Below the pieces are notes generated by a model. It made no database searches, had not been told where the DNA came from, and saw only the letters and a list, made by a program, of their open reading frames with translations. A DNA stretch of 64,000 nt, taken from assembly GCF_009363275.1 (NCBI RefSeq), contig NZ_CP045324.1, forward strand, positions 2,728,001-2,792,000. Reading direction: 5' to 3'. Both the position numbers and the translations under genes were made by a program. Numbering within the stretch: the first letter of the stretch is position 1; each line of letters begins with the position of its first letter. This document shows, one piece after another, positions 51,217 through 59,918 of the stretch. The stretch is from Marinobacter sp. THAF197a (GTDB lineage Bacteria > Pseudomonadota > Gammaproteobacteria > Pseudomonadales > Oleiphilaceae).

Positions 51217-52416
51217 TTACCAGCTCAGGCCGCTTTCAATCGGCTCGCCTGCACTGCGACTATTGATCACCATGTCCAGCCAGCCGGTGCTGCTGTACTC
51301 ATACTCTTTACCGAAGTTGCGAACATCCGCCGGCAGCTTTCGCTGGGGGCTAACCAGCCTGGGGGTGACCACCATGATCAGCTCCTTGTCTTCGGAGGCG
51401 ATGCGGTCTGACCGGAAAAAGGCACCAAGAATCGGAATATTACCCAGGCCCGGCAGGCGGTCACTGGTGTTGGTGGTGGAGCGGCTGACCAGGCCACTGA
51501 TGATGAAGCTCTCGCCGGAAGCCATGGAGACCATGGTTTCGGTGCGGCGAATGCGCAAACCGGGCACGGCTACACCACCGGTGGCGACACCTGATGAGAA
51601 ATCGAGCTCACTGACTTCGGGGGCCACTTTCAGGATGATCTGGTCTTCACTGACCACGGTGGGTGTTAGTGCCAGGCTGACGCCAAATTCCTTGAACTCA
51701 ATCTGGATATCACCGTCCCGGGACGACACCGGAATGGGAAACTCACCGCCCGAGAGGAAAGTGGCAGTCTGGCCACTGAGGCTGACCAGCGAGGGTTCCG
51801 CCAGAGTGTAAGCAAAGCCGCCGGATTCCAGGGCATTGATGATGCTGAGGGAGCTGGAGCCGAAGCTGAACAGGTTGAAGCCCTCGGCGCCCACGCCCGG
51901 CACACCGGCTGCGGAAGCGCCGGGGAAACCCCGGGTGGCACCGCTGCCCGGTGGGGCGATGGTAACGCTGTTGTTGCCGCCATTGAACAGTCGCGAATAA
52001 TAAACGCCAAGGGTATTGAGCTCGGAGCGGTTCACTTCCACCACGCGAATGTCGGTTTGCACCTGCATGGGCAGCGGGTTTTTGGCCCCCAGAAGGTCAG
52101 ACACCTGAAAATTGGTCTGCCGCGGGCTGGTTTCGCCTTTCAGCCAGGCGCGGACAATGGCGGAACCCTGCGCTTCTGCTGTCACCAGCACTTCCTGCTT
52201 GCCGGTGGCGGTGACAGACACGACATCCGGATTGGACACTGAGAGCTTTTCCAGCGGTTTCATAAAGGTGAGCACGTGTTGCTCGCCCGGGGCCACGGAT
52301 ACCCGGCCGGCCTCCGCCAGCACTGGCGCGGCAATAACAGCAAAAAAAGCCGCTAACAAAGTAGTCGCAAACGCCCTGCCCGATGGCTTCAGGCGGGAAC
52401 AGAGATCAGCGTACAT
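51217..52416 (-). CDS. rcpA: RcpA/CpaC secretin
   Basis: 399 aa outer-membrane secretin forming the Flp pilus pore. Signal peptide MYADLCSRLKPSGRAFATTLLAAFFAVIAAPVLAEA, BON/pilus-formation N-domain (KPLEKLSVSNPDVVSVTATGKQEVLVTAEAQGSAIVRAW), then the secretin domain with EPSLVSLSGQTATFLSGGEFPIPV, FKEFGVSLALTPTVV and IPILGAFFRSDRIASEDKELIMVVTPRLV. The frame is open to 52599, but AAGGAGTGTCT stands before the ATG at 52416 and the signal peptide begins there, so the shorter start is chosen. Overlaps rcpC by 11 bases. Confidence 0.95.
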   Translation of the reverse strand: MYADLCSRLKPSGRAFATTLLAAFFAVIAAPVLAEAGRVSVAPGEQHVLTFMKPLEKLSVSNPDVVSVTATGKQEVLVTAEAQGSAIVRAWLKGETSPRQTNFQVSDLLGAKNPLPMQVQTDIRVVEVNRSELNTLGVYYSRLFNGGNNSVTIAPPGSGATRGFPGASAAGVPGVGAEGFNLFSFGSSSLSIINALESGGFAYTLAEPSLVSLSGQTATFLSGGEFPIPVSSRDGDIQIEFKEFGVSLALTPTVVSEDQIILKVAPEVSELDFSSGVATGGVAVPGLRIRRTETMVSMASGESFIISGLVSRSTTNTSDRLPGLGNIPILGAFFRSDRIASEDKELIMVVTPRLVSPQRKLPADVRNFGKEYEYSSTGWLDMVINSRSAGEPIESGLSW

Positions 52417-53302
52417 AGACACTCCTTGTGCCGGAACCTTCGTAAATCTTGACCTCCTGGCCGGGATTTCTGGCCGGGGCTTGCCGGGGTTGCGGTGCGG
52501 ACGCAGGCTTGGCTCGAGCGCTTGGGCGAATGTCTGTGAGCAAACTGATTTGCTGCTCGTCTTCAGGCTTAGTGATGGTTTCGCCCTCTGCCTGTTCACT
52601 GGTCATTTTCAGCTCCGGCCTGGCGGCGACAAAACTCAGTCGTGATTCTGAAGCTGCGAGAACCAGGCGAGCCACATCCGCCTGCGGTACCGACAGCACC
52701 ATGGTCTGGTTACGGCGCTGGGCGTCGTCACTGGCGTCACTGCCAGGTTCCAGGGCACCGCGCACTGCCAGCACCTCGACATTGCGCATCAGGCGGGTGG
52801 TGCCGGTATCGGTTCCGCCAGGACCCTTGAAGGTCGCGTAAATATCCACTTGGTCGCCCGGCTGGATCAGCCCACCGACGCTGGACAGAGCGTTCAGTTC
52901 AAAAGCCATGGCGCGAGCGCCGTCGGCCAGGGACAATTGCAGCGGCGTGCCCGAATCAATGCTGGATTGCGACAGCAGCATGCCCGCTTTAAGCGGTCTG
53001 TTTAGAGCCGTTCCAAACGGGGCTTGATCTGGGGAGAGAGCGCCTTCCAGGGCCGCCGACAGTTCAAACTCCTGGAACTGTTCCTGCGCGAGCACGGTGC
53101 CGGCTTCCAGGTCTTCAGTGGCGACCAGATAGCGGAAAACCGGTGCTACCTCTTTCTCCTCTGCCGCCGGGGCCGGCGCCTGGTCTGCTGACGGGGTGGC
53201 TACGGGCGCTTCCGGAGATTGCATCAGCCCGTAGAGGGCAAGGCCGATAGCGGCCAGTGCCAGTACCAGGGAGGGCGCTGCGTATACGAACTTTGACCTC
53301 AT
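52406..53302 (-). CDS. rcpC: RcpC/CpaB pilus assembly protein
   Basis: 298 aa with an N-terminal membrane anchor (FVYAAPSLVLALAAIGLALYGLM), a Pro/Ala linker and the SAF-type domain (YLVATEDLEAGTVLAQEQFQEFELS ... RPLKAGMLLSQSSIDSG) followed by the RcpC domain (GDGARAMAFELNALSSVGGLIQPGDQVDIYATFKG). It lies next to the secretin as in all tad loci and may help its assembly. Confidence 0.93.
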   Translation of the reverse strand: MRSKFVYAAPSLVLALAAIGLALYGLMQSPEAPVATPSADQAPAPAAEEKEVAPVFRYLVATEDLEAGTVLAQEQFQEFELSAALEGALSPDQAPFGTALNRPLKAGMLLSQSSIDSGTPLQLSLADGARAMAFELNALSSVGGLIQPGDQVDIYATFKGPGGTDTGTTRLMRNVEVLAVRGALEPGSDASDDAQRRNQTMVLSVPQADVARLVLAASESRLSFVAARPELKMTSEQAEGETITKPEDEQQISLLTDIRPSARAKPASAPQPRQAPARNPGQEVKIYEGSGTRSVYVR

Positions 53303-53360
53303 TCAGTCTGTCCTTATTGTTCGCAATGAGAGTTGCCGCGCAGGGGCAAGGTTTGTCATT

Positions 53361-53801
53361 TCAAAACGCAATGGCGGAGCGGGCGGTGAGCTGACTGGGC
53401 ATGGGCGGAAACGCACCAATGCCCGCAAACCGCACCTGGGGCATAAAGGAAGAGTCGCCCGCATCTGCCACCAACACACACTCCAGCAGCTGCACACCAC
53501 CATGGTTGACCAAACCACATTCGCGGGTTGCAAGGTGGTCGGCGGCCGCTGCCGGCAACCGACCACTCAGCACTGTAAGCACTTCGCTGCTGTAGGCTAC
53601 GGCGTTGTCTGCAAAGGTGCTGTACTCCCTCCGGTCCAGCGAGAATACGGCGGACGCGGCGCGGTCTACTGCTACCTGCATCTGGTACTTGTTATAGAAG
53701 AGTACCCCGTATCCCGCCGCCCCGTAGATGATTGCAAGAATCATGGGGAAGACCAGAAGAAACTCCAGAGCAATAACGCCTTTTTCTTTTTTTATAGTCA
53801 T
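53361..53801 (-). CDS. tadE: TadE-like minor pseudopilin
   Basis: 146 aa from the ATG at 53801 (AGGTGCC upstream; the frame is open to 53837). The prepilin-like N-terminus KEKGVIALEFLLVFPMILAIIYGA has the G then E+5 F+6 pattern for cleavage by a Tad prepilin peptidase. The rest is periplasmic with cysteine pairs (TRECGLVNHGGVQLLECVL). It sits between flp and rcpC and presumably primes or modifies the fibre. Confidence 0.85.
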   Translation of the reverse strand: MTIKKEKGVIALEFLLVFPMILAIIYGAAGYGVLFYNKYQMQVAVDRAASAVFSLDRREYSTFADNAVAYSSEVLTVLSGRLPAAAADHLATRECGLVNHGGVQLLECVLVADAGDSSFMPQVRFAGIGAFPPMPSQLTARSAIAF

Positions 53802-53816
53802 AAGGCACCTATGCAA

Positions 53817-53850
53817 ATCAATACTTGTACCGCACAAACAAGTTGTTGAT
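53817..53850 (-). promoter_or_regulatory. Stem-loop directly after the flp stop codon
   Basis: Minus-strand ATCAA-ACTTGT ... ACAAGT-TTGAT forms an 11-bp bulged stem with a nine-base loop, starting at the flp stop. It has no T-run, so it may act as partial attenuator and 3' stabiliser, allowing more pilin than assembly proteins to be made. Confidence 0.5.
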
Positions 53851-54071
53851 CAGTTGGCGTCTACTTGATCCTGAGCGTTGCCAAGCAGGGAGTTGAAAGT
53901 ATCAACTATTTTACTGCCAATGCCGCCTTCGTCGCCGGCGGTTGCGATGACCACCCCCAGAATAATGACAATGACCGCCCCGAGCATGAGGTATTCGAGG
54001 GATGACGCACCTTTTTGGTGGGAGCCAGCAAATGCTTTGGAGAATGCGTTTCTAATATTATATTTATTCAT
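53850..54071 (-). CDS. flp: Flp-type major pilin
   Basis: 73 aa prepilin. After a 20-residue leader, the cleavage motif reads G then ASSLEYLML with Glu+5 and Tyr+6, the Flp signature, followed by a 20-residue hydrophobic stretch (GAVIVIILGVVIATAGDEGG) and a short polar tail. It would form the Tad fibre for surface adhesion and biofilm. First gene of the operon; RBS AGAGG lies before the ATG. The prepilin peptidase (TadV) is not in this window. Confidence 0.95.
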   Translation of the reverse strand: MNKYNIRNAFSKAFAGSHQKGASSLEYLMLGAVIVIILGVVIATAGDEGGIGSKIVDTFNSLLGNAQDQVDAN

Positions 54072-54245
54072 GGCCAGACCTCTTTATATGAAACCAGTTC
54101 TTGTTTGATGCGTACAGAATAACTGACCGCATTCGATCCTTCGTTCCATGAATGCATTTTCATCCTAACTGCATTATTCGCACTTGACACCTTTATAACT
54201 GAAAAGGTTTGTAAAGTTATTTGCCCGAAATGCCAAGTTTCAAGG

Positions 54246-55613
54246 CTATTTGTGCCAACGGCCATCCCGCCAGAACTGCCCGAGGTCCAGCCCACGGGCG
54301 ATAACTTCCTCCTCTACACACTCACGCATGGCCCGGTAGATTGGTTCCCCTTTCTGCCTTTGCTGCCAGAAAACGGTGGCAAGGCGGCGGGCGAAGAATG
54401 GACAAGCGGCCTCTGGCTCCGCAAATTCATAACTCATTACCCTGGATGCCCCGAACAAAGGCGCCAGCTGGCTCAGCTTGAAGTCCGGATCTTCCTGCTG
54501 GATGGCATCGAAAATGTCGCGGCCAGAGGCCGGTACCGGCATGAACAGATCGATATCGTCCGGGTAGCGGAACAGATAACGCAGGAGAATAGAGGTAGGG
54601 GCATCGATACGCTGGTTCGCCCGCTGGCGGAATCGATAGAAGGCTTTTACCTGAATACCAAATACCCAGTATGCCTCGGCACTGGTGAGACCAAAGCTTT
54701 CCCGGAACAATGAGAAGGGGCTGTCACTGCGACCCAGAATCGGGCGTTGGGCGCGGCTATAGGAGGCCAGTTTCTGGTCAGACACCTCTTCGGTGTTGGT
54801 CCATTTACCTTTCTCGATCGCCTGCTCAGGACTGGTATCCCGTGAGGCGGCCTCGTCTTTCAGAATGCCAAGGTATTGATCGTTGAACCAGACCTGAAAG
54901 CGCTGATTCACGTCGTTTTCGAAGTTCAGCAGCAGTTCATCATTCATCCAGTCCGTTAGTGAATCCCGCTCGCGGAGCAGGGCCCAGCCATTCAGGTTCT
55001 TTGCGGTGGCCAGGACATCAGCGGGCACTTCTGGGGTTTTGCTGGCCAATGCCGCGAGTGCGTCCGCGAATGCACGCGCATACTTGGCCACCACCAGGCG
55101 CTGCAGGCGAATGATGGGCAAACCGGCCCCTTGGGAGCCGTCAGCGCTCTCTGACAGTAGTTTGTAGGAAGAAATATACGAGCGGCCAAACAAAGGCGCA
55201 AAGCCCGCCTTGTTGGGTGTTCTGCCATCAGCCCCCGGCATAAACGGCTGCAACAGGGAAAACACTTCCGGGTGGGAGGGGCGCAACGGAATGGGTACCC
55301 ACTCCGGGTGTTTCAGCAGCAATCGCACCAAAATGGCCTGGCTTGGCCGCAATCCGGGAAGCTCGGCCACCGCGTCGTCGTCATCGGCCAGGCCCAGGGT
55401 TTCATCGGGCGTTACGTCTCGCCCGACCGTTTCGATAGAGCTTTTTGCTCGCTTAAGCTGGCTCAACCGATTCAACGGGACATTCATCAGCATGGCCAGA
55501 TCAAGATCACGGACTTCGCCGCCCCCTAGGTAGCTCTCCAGCACTGCTTTGAGGCTCATCAGGGATTGGCCGTTGATCGGTTTTGACGGGTGAGTGAGTT
55601 CGCTTCTTGCCAT
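54246..55613 (-). CDS. Unknown protein (455 aa), divergent from 198 aa unknown
   Basis: No family recognised. Soluble and largely helical. It has two similar-sounding helical stretches, RPSQAILVRLLLKHPEWVP (about 105-125) and RQRANQRIDAPTSILLRYLFRYPDDIDLFMP (about 330-365), which resemble helix-turn-helix-like repeats, and LNRLSQLKRAKSSI near the N-terminus. Each is preceded by text with an APLFGRS/APLFGASRVMSYEF echo, so the protein may be an internal duplication (PLFGRSYISSYKLL and PLFGASRVMSYEFA). It ends just upstream of the flp promoter region, so it may regulate the pilus, but this is only position. Confidence 0.55.
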   Translation of the reverse strand: MARSELTHPSKPINGQSLMSLKAVLESYLGGGEVRDLDLAMLMNVPLNRLSQLKRAKSSIETVGRDVTPDETLGLADDDDAVAELPGLRPSQAILVRLLLKHPEWVPIPLRPSHPEVFSLLQPFMPGADGRTPNKAGFAPLFGRSYISSYKLLSESADGSQGAGLPIIRLQRLVVAKYARAFADALAALASKTPEVPADVLATAKNLNGWALLRERDSLTDWMNDELLLNFENDVNQRFQVWFNDQYLGILKDEAASRDTSPEQAIEKGKWTNTEEVSDQKLASYSRAQRPILGRSDSPFSLFRESFGLTSAEAYWVFGIQVKAFYRFRQRANQRIDAPTSILLRYLFRYPDDIDLFMPVPASGRDIFDAIQQEDPDFKLSQLAPLFGASRVMSYEFAEPEAACPFFARRLATVFWQQRQKGEPIYRAMRECVEEEVIARGLDLGQFWRDGRWHK

Positions 55614-55833
55614 GCTCTGCCTTTATCCTTTAATACTCATTGATAATATCCACACTGAATCACAAATGGCACGCTTTCGTTTTTGTATAATATTTTTTCA
55701 ATGTTACCATACGAAGCTGAACAGTCTGGGTGCTTCTGATGGACATTGAGCAAACGCTCTGAGGTGCAGAAAATAGTGCGCTGACCATTACCCAGGCTTT
55801 CATCATGCTGATTTTCCGGAGTGTAAAGCCACC

Positions 55834-56430
55834 GTGTCTGCCATTGGTACCAAAACGTTCTTCTTCTACGAGGGCGAACAGCAACCTGCAGAATACACCA
55901 TCTGCCAACCTGACTATTTTCAGGGGCCGGATTTTCAGCTTCCCCGTAAAGGCATTACCCTCCTCTATGGCAACAAGGGCCCTGGCAGCCTGATCGGCGC
56001 TGCCGTTCGTGAAAGCGCATCGACAGGCCTGGGCGTCTGCTTTGCCGATATCAAAGTCGATATTGGCGATTGGGACAGCAATAAACAGAAGCTGTCCACC
56101 TTCAACGCTTGCCGCTTCCTCAACTTGCCCCTGCGGGCCAACCGGGAAGTGCTGGACGACGTTAACCGGTTATGGAACCAGTGGCTGAACGCGGAATGCG
56201 CTCCCCGTGAGGATTTCCCCCGCAAGCCTTCCAACCGGATGGACCTGCTGGACAAACTGGTGGAGCTGGACCCATACCGGGAGTTAACGGCCATTGCCTA
56301 TGACGCCGTCACCCGCTTCGGTACCGCCAAGTTCGTCACCATCTATAACCTGGACGCCATTCTGGACGACCAGATTACCGTGATCCCACCGCAGACAACG
56401 CTTCGCTTCTCCTTGCCCAAAAACGCCTGA
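55834..56430 (+). CDS. Unknown protein (198 aa)
   Basis: No family recognised. Start is GTG (MSAIGTKTFFFYEGEQQPAEYTICQPDYFQGPDFQLP) with GGAG 12 bases before. Soluble, mixed alpha/beta; LLYGNKGPGSLIGAAVRESASTGLGVCFADIKVDIGDWD followed by helices with RFLNLPLRANREVLDDVNRLWNQWL. Its promoter lies in the 220-base AT-rich gap shared with the divergent 455 aa gene, so the two are probably regulated together. Confidence 0.6.
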   Translation: MSAIGTKTFFFYEGEQQPAEYTICQPDYFQGPDFQLPRKGITLLYGNKGPGSLIGAAVRESASTGLGVCFADIKVDIGDWDSNKQKLSTFNACRFLNLPLRANREVLDDVNRLWNQWLNAECAPREDFPRKPSNRMDLLDKLVELDPYRELTAIAYDAVTRFGTAKFVTIYNLDAILDDQITVIPPQTTLRFSLPKNA

Positions 56431-56544
56431 CCCCTTCCCTGCTGCACCACTGCATAAAAGGCCATTAAGCCGCCCCCTACCCCTGCGCAAAGCAAGCCGC
56501 TCGGGCCAGAGTGTCAATTAACGTGAAATTGTGTAATCTTTTGT

Positions 56545-56572
56545 TTGAGTATCGCATAATACCACTTATACT
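56545..56572 (+). promoter_or_regulatory. sigma70-type promoter of the OmpA-family gene
   Basis: TTGAGT (56545-56550) and TATACT (56567-56572) with a 16-base spacer, 33 bases before the ATG. A strong AAGGAGAT ribosome site follows at about 56592. Confidence 0.55.
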
Positions 56573-56604
56573 GATTTTGCATTGAGATCACAAGGAGATA
56601 ATCC

Positions 56605-57696
56605 ATGCAACGACGCATTCTGGCTCTAGCTGCACTGTTCGGTGCCGCCCTTGCGCCCGGCCTGGCCGCCGCTTCTGAAAACTTTCCGATCAGCTACACC
56701 TCTGTCGGGCTGGAGGGCAGCTATGTTGACTCCGGCAACTCCCGCAATAAATCCGCGGTAGAGGACAACCTGGCCAATTACTGGGAGGGCGGGCTTAACA
56801 TTACCCACCAGTTCAACCCCAATTTCAGTCTGTTCGGCCAGGCCAGCTACGCCGAGCCGGAAACCCGCGTAAATAAGGTCGATCTCGAACTGTGGCGCTT
56901 TTCATTGGGTGGCCGCATTCACCCCGGCAAATTCCGCCTGGGTGGCTGGCGCCCGTTCGCCGGCGGCGGCTACAGCAACACCAACCTGGATATTGATGGT
57001 GGTGGCAGCAAGAACGAAGACAGCCTCTACCTGGAAGGTGGCCTGCAGCGCATGCTGGCGCCCCGCTTCATGTTTGAAGCCGGCGTACGTGCCCGCACCG
57101 AACTGGAAGACGGCTATGTAGACGGCCAGTACTTTGCCGGCATTCACTACCTGTTCAACCGCAAGTTCCCCGCAGCTCCCAGTTCCGAGATTGAGCCACG
57201 GCGAGAGCCGGTGATTGCTCCGCCAAAAGATTCTGACGGCGATGGGGTGATTGACGAACTGGATAAATGCCCGAACACACCCCAGGGCGCCCTGGTGGAT
57301 GCCGACGGCTGTCCGAAAGAGCTGACCCGTGAAATTCGCGAGACCCTTTACGTTGAGTTCGAGCTGGACAAAACCGAAGTACGCGAAGCCTTCTACCCGG
57401 ACATCGAAAAGCTGGCCAAGGTGATGAAGCAATACCCCACTTCCACGATCTTGCTGGAAGGCCACACCGACAGCACCGGTTCCGCCAGCTACAACCAGCG
57501 GCTGTCCAAGAGCCGCGCCGATGCGGTGATGAAAGTGCTGATCAACGAATTCGGCATTATGCGCAACCGGATTACCACATCAGGTATGGGCGAATCCCAA
57601 CCCGTTGCTTCGAACGACACACCGGAAGGTCGTGCACAGAACCGCCGAGTGGAGGCCGTTGTCTCCGGCGAGCACACCGAAATCATGAAGAAATAA
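56605..57696 (+). CDS. OmpA-family outer-membrane protein
   Basis: 363 aa. Signal peptide (MQRRILALAALFGAALAPGLAAA), an eight-stranded barrel-like N-terminal half (about 25-190, aromatic-rich alternating strands such as FSLFGQASYAEPE), a calcium-binding type-3 repeat (DSDGDGVIDELDKCPNTPQGALVDADGCP) as a hinge, and a C-terminal OmpA peptidoglycan-binding domain (TILLEGHTDSTGSASYNQRLSKSRADAVMKVL ... GESQPVASNDTPEGRAQNRRVE). It links outer membrane to peptidoglycan. The next gene begins 15 bases after and is probably co-transcribed. Confidence 0.93.
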   Translation: MQRRILALAALFGAALAPGLAAASENFPISYTSVGLEGSYVDSGNSRNKSAVEDNLANYWEGGLNITHQFNPNFSLFGQASYAEPETRVNKVDLELWRFSLGGRIHPGKFRLGGWRPFAGGGYSNTNLDIDGGGSKNEDSLYLEGGLQRMLAPRFMFEAGVRARTELEDGYVDGQYFAGIHYLFNRKFPAAPSSEIEPRREPVIAPPKDSDGDGVIDELDKCPNTPQGALVDADGCPKELTREIRETLYVEFELDKTEVREAFYPDIEKLAKVMKQYPTSTILLEGHTDSTGSASYNQRLSKSRADAVMKVLINEFGIMRNRITTSGMGESQPVASNDTPEGRAQNRRVEAVVSGEHTEIMKK

Positions 57697-57711
57697 GCAG
57701 AGGACGCGATC

Positions 57712-59706
57712 ATGACGATTACAAAACGCACTTTGACAGCATTGGGTATTGCCTCATCACTGGCCTTGGCAGGCTGCGGCGGCAGTGGTGAAGGCCCGGG
57801 TGATCCGAGAGTCTCCGTACCTCAGGACCCGACGCGGGACCAGACTGAGCAGGCGCAGTTCTGCGCATCCTCAAGCAGCACTTTTGCGGTGACGGAATTC
57901 GTACCGGCAGATGGCGCAAGCGATGTGGCGCTGAACAGCAATGTGCGAATCACCTTTAACGCCAATATTGACCCAGCCAGTGTGGCGGCCCACGTTCGCT
58001 TGCTCAACGGTGTCAACCAGGTGGCGCTTGAAGAGGGCAGCCCCCGGGTGATGGGCAAGTCTGTGGTGCTGAACCCACAGGGCAATCTGAGCGCCAATAC
58101 CGAGCACACCATTGAAGCTTTGTCTGGCCTGCAAGCCGATTGCCCGGATAACGACACTGCTAAAACCCTGGGCACCCAAAATGCCGCCAGCTTTACCACA
58201 GGCGACGTTACTCAAGAAGACACCACCAGCCCGACCGTGGCGGCTTCCAGCCCACAAAATGGCGAAACCATGGCGTCGCCTGATACCCGCATATTCATGG
58301 AGTTCAGTGAGCCTGTTGACCCCACTACGGTTAATGAAGATACCTTTGTTGTTCAGGAACTGGACGATAACGGCAATGTTGTGGGCGTGGTCTCCGGCGC
58401 CATCGGTGTGGCTGGCAACTCGATTGAGTTTACGCCTGATCAGAACCTCTCTGGGCAAACCTACTATCGCGTCATCACCACCAACGGCATTACCGATCTT
58501 GCCGGCAATGGTGTGGAATCAACGGATTCGGTTGTGTTCCGAACCGGTGGCCTGGTGCTGGCCCTGAATGAAGGCGTTATCAACCAGATCCCGCTGCTGG
58601 GCGCGGCCCTGAACGAACTGGGCGGAACCCTGCTGGACCCGCTGGCGTTCGGCGATTCGGAGGATGGCCTTAACAGCCTGGACAACGCACTGATCCTGAA
58701 GCTGCCGCTGATTGAGGGCCTGGCAGATGCCATTAACGGGGACACCCAGCTTGGCGGAATGTCGACTACTAGCGTGGATGGGGTTGATTTCCTCAATTTC
58801 CTGACCGGCGTCATTGCCGTTTGTGATCCGAAATCGGTAAACAATGGTGAGCCCGGCGTTGACTGCACCCTGGCACTGGATCTGGGCCTGGGCCAAAGCC
58901 AGATCACTGCCCTGGCGGACGCATTCACTGGCGGTAACCCGGAACAGGTTCCTGACCTGCTGCTTGGCCTGATTGAGGGCTTGTCCTCCGGCGACCTGAG
59001 CACCGTTCCGCCTGAGCTGGCCGACCTTTTCGAGGAAAACGACCGGGGCTTGCTGCAACTTCGCCTGGTGGATGACAACGGCCTGCCACTGCCCTCTCCG
59101 CTGGAGGATGGCCTTATGATGGTGTTGGATGCCACCTCGCAGATCCCGGTACTGGGCGAACTGACCAACCAACAGGATGCCAAGGCACTGGCCGATATTG
59201 GCCTGCTGCAGGGCTCCCTGGTGAGGGTTGACCTTGGCGGCCTGGCTTCCATCACCGTTCTGGACGGCTTCGAAACCTTCGTTGGCCCCAACGGTGTTCT
59301 GAATCTGGGCGGCGCCCTGTTCGACACCTTGCTGGCGCTCGCCCCTGAAGAGGGCGGAAATGGCGGCATGCCGAGCCCTGAAGACCTGCCCCTGATTGGT
59401 CAGTTGATCGGCCTGCTGGATGCCGGCGGCTTCCCGGACGGTGGAGAGTTTGGGCTGGCAGATGAGTTCATCGAAAGACTGCAAAATCTGTTCGAGATGG
59501 ACACACCTTTTGAGCCGGAAGACCTACCCCTGCTGGGTGACCTCCTCACCCTGCTGGACCCGGCAAACTTCGGCGAAGGTGACCTGCCGGTGATTGGCGA
59601 CCTGATCGAGGAACTGATGGCTCTGGGCGACCTGTTCGACCCAAGCAACCTGACCGAACTGCCGGAAACCTTCGCAGGCCTGTTCGGCGACTTCTTCAAC
59701 TTCTAA
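57712..59706 (+). CDS. Lipoprotein with two Ig-like domains and leucine/aspartate repeats
   Basis: 664 aa. Lipobox LALAGCGG. Two bacterial Ig-like (Big_5/SbsA-type) domains at about 55-150 (FVPADGASDVALNSNVRITFNANIDPASV) and 170-275 (SSPQNGETMASPDTRIFMEFSEPVDPTTVNEDTFVV). The remainder lacks known domains and is acidic and Leu/Gly/Asp-rich, ending in near-repeats EDLPLIGQLIGLLDAGGF, EDLPLLGDLLTLLDPANF, GDLPVIGDLIEELMALGD. It may be a surface-exposed adhesion or structural protein, possibly working with the OmpA-family protein. The function is not known. Confidence 0.75.
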   Translation: MTITKRTLTALGIASSLALAGCGGSGEGPGDPRVSVPQDPTRDQTEQAQFCASSSSTFAVTEFVPADGASDVALNSNVRITFNANIDPASVAAHVRLLNGVNQVALEEGSPRVMGKSVVLNPQGNLSANTEHTIEALSGLQADCPDNDTAKTLGTQNAASFTTGDVTQEDTTSPTVAASSPQNGETMASPDTRIFMEFSEPVDPTTVNEDTFVVQELDDNGNVVGVVSGAIGVAGNSIEFTPDQNLSGQTYYRVITTNGITDLAGNGVESTDSVVFRTGGLVLALNEGVINQIPLLGAALNELGGTLLDPLAFGDSEDGLNSLDNALILKLPLIEGLADAINGDTQLGGMSTTSVDGVDFLNFLTGVIAVCDPKSVNNGEPGVDCTLALDLGLGQSQITALADAFTGGNPEQVPDLLLGLIEGLSSGDLSTVPPELADLFEENDRGLLQLRLVDDNGLPLPSPLEDGLMMVLDATSQIPVLGELTNQQDAKALADIGLLQGSLVRVDLGGLASITVLDGFETFVGPNGVLNLGGALFDTLLALAPEEGGNGGMPSPEDLPLIGQLIGLLDAGGFPDGGEFGLADEFIERLQNLFEMDTPFEPEDLPLLGDLLTLLDPANFGEGDLPVIGDLIEELMALGDLFDPSNLTELPETFAGLFGDFFNF

Positions 59707-59715
59707 TCCCACCTT

Positions 59716-59770
59716 TGGGGTCAGACCCCCGGACATTTGGCACCATCAAATGTCTTGGGGTCTGACCCCA
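59716..59770. repeat. GGGGTCAGACCCC nested palindrome, copy 3
   Basis: Near-full copy ten bases after the lipoprotein stop codon, with inner pair GGACATTTG/CAAATGTC. Follows a plus-strand gene; likely terminator-like RNA structure. Confidence 0.88.
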
Positions 59771-59918
59771 TTGTTTGTTTTTTGATCACACCAATTGATC
59801 TCCGTCTATTACGGTCGCTGCACAATTTCTTACAATTTAGTCCTACGGAAGACTTAAGCAGTGCCGTTATTGTTGTTGGGAATTACCTTATAACTAAAGT
59901 GCGCTTTACGGAGTGCTT

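Noticed and set aside
54186..54240. Possible sigma54 promoter (TGGCA...GGGCA) upstream of flp
   Set aside because: The GG to GC spacing is two bases too short for a sigma54 site.
54068..54295. Minus-strand 75-codon frame upstream of flp
   Set aside because: It overlaps the end of the 455 aa gene and the flp promoter region; low-complexity Ser/Gly/Val text, no ribosome site.
59840..59880. Possible sigma28 (FliA) promoter for the chemoreceptor gene (GCCGTTAT)
   Set aside because: No TAAA-type -35 element at the right distance was found.
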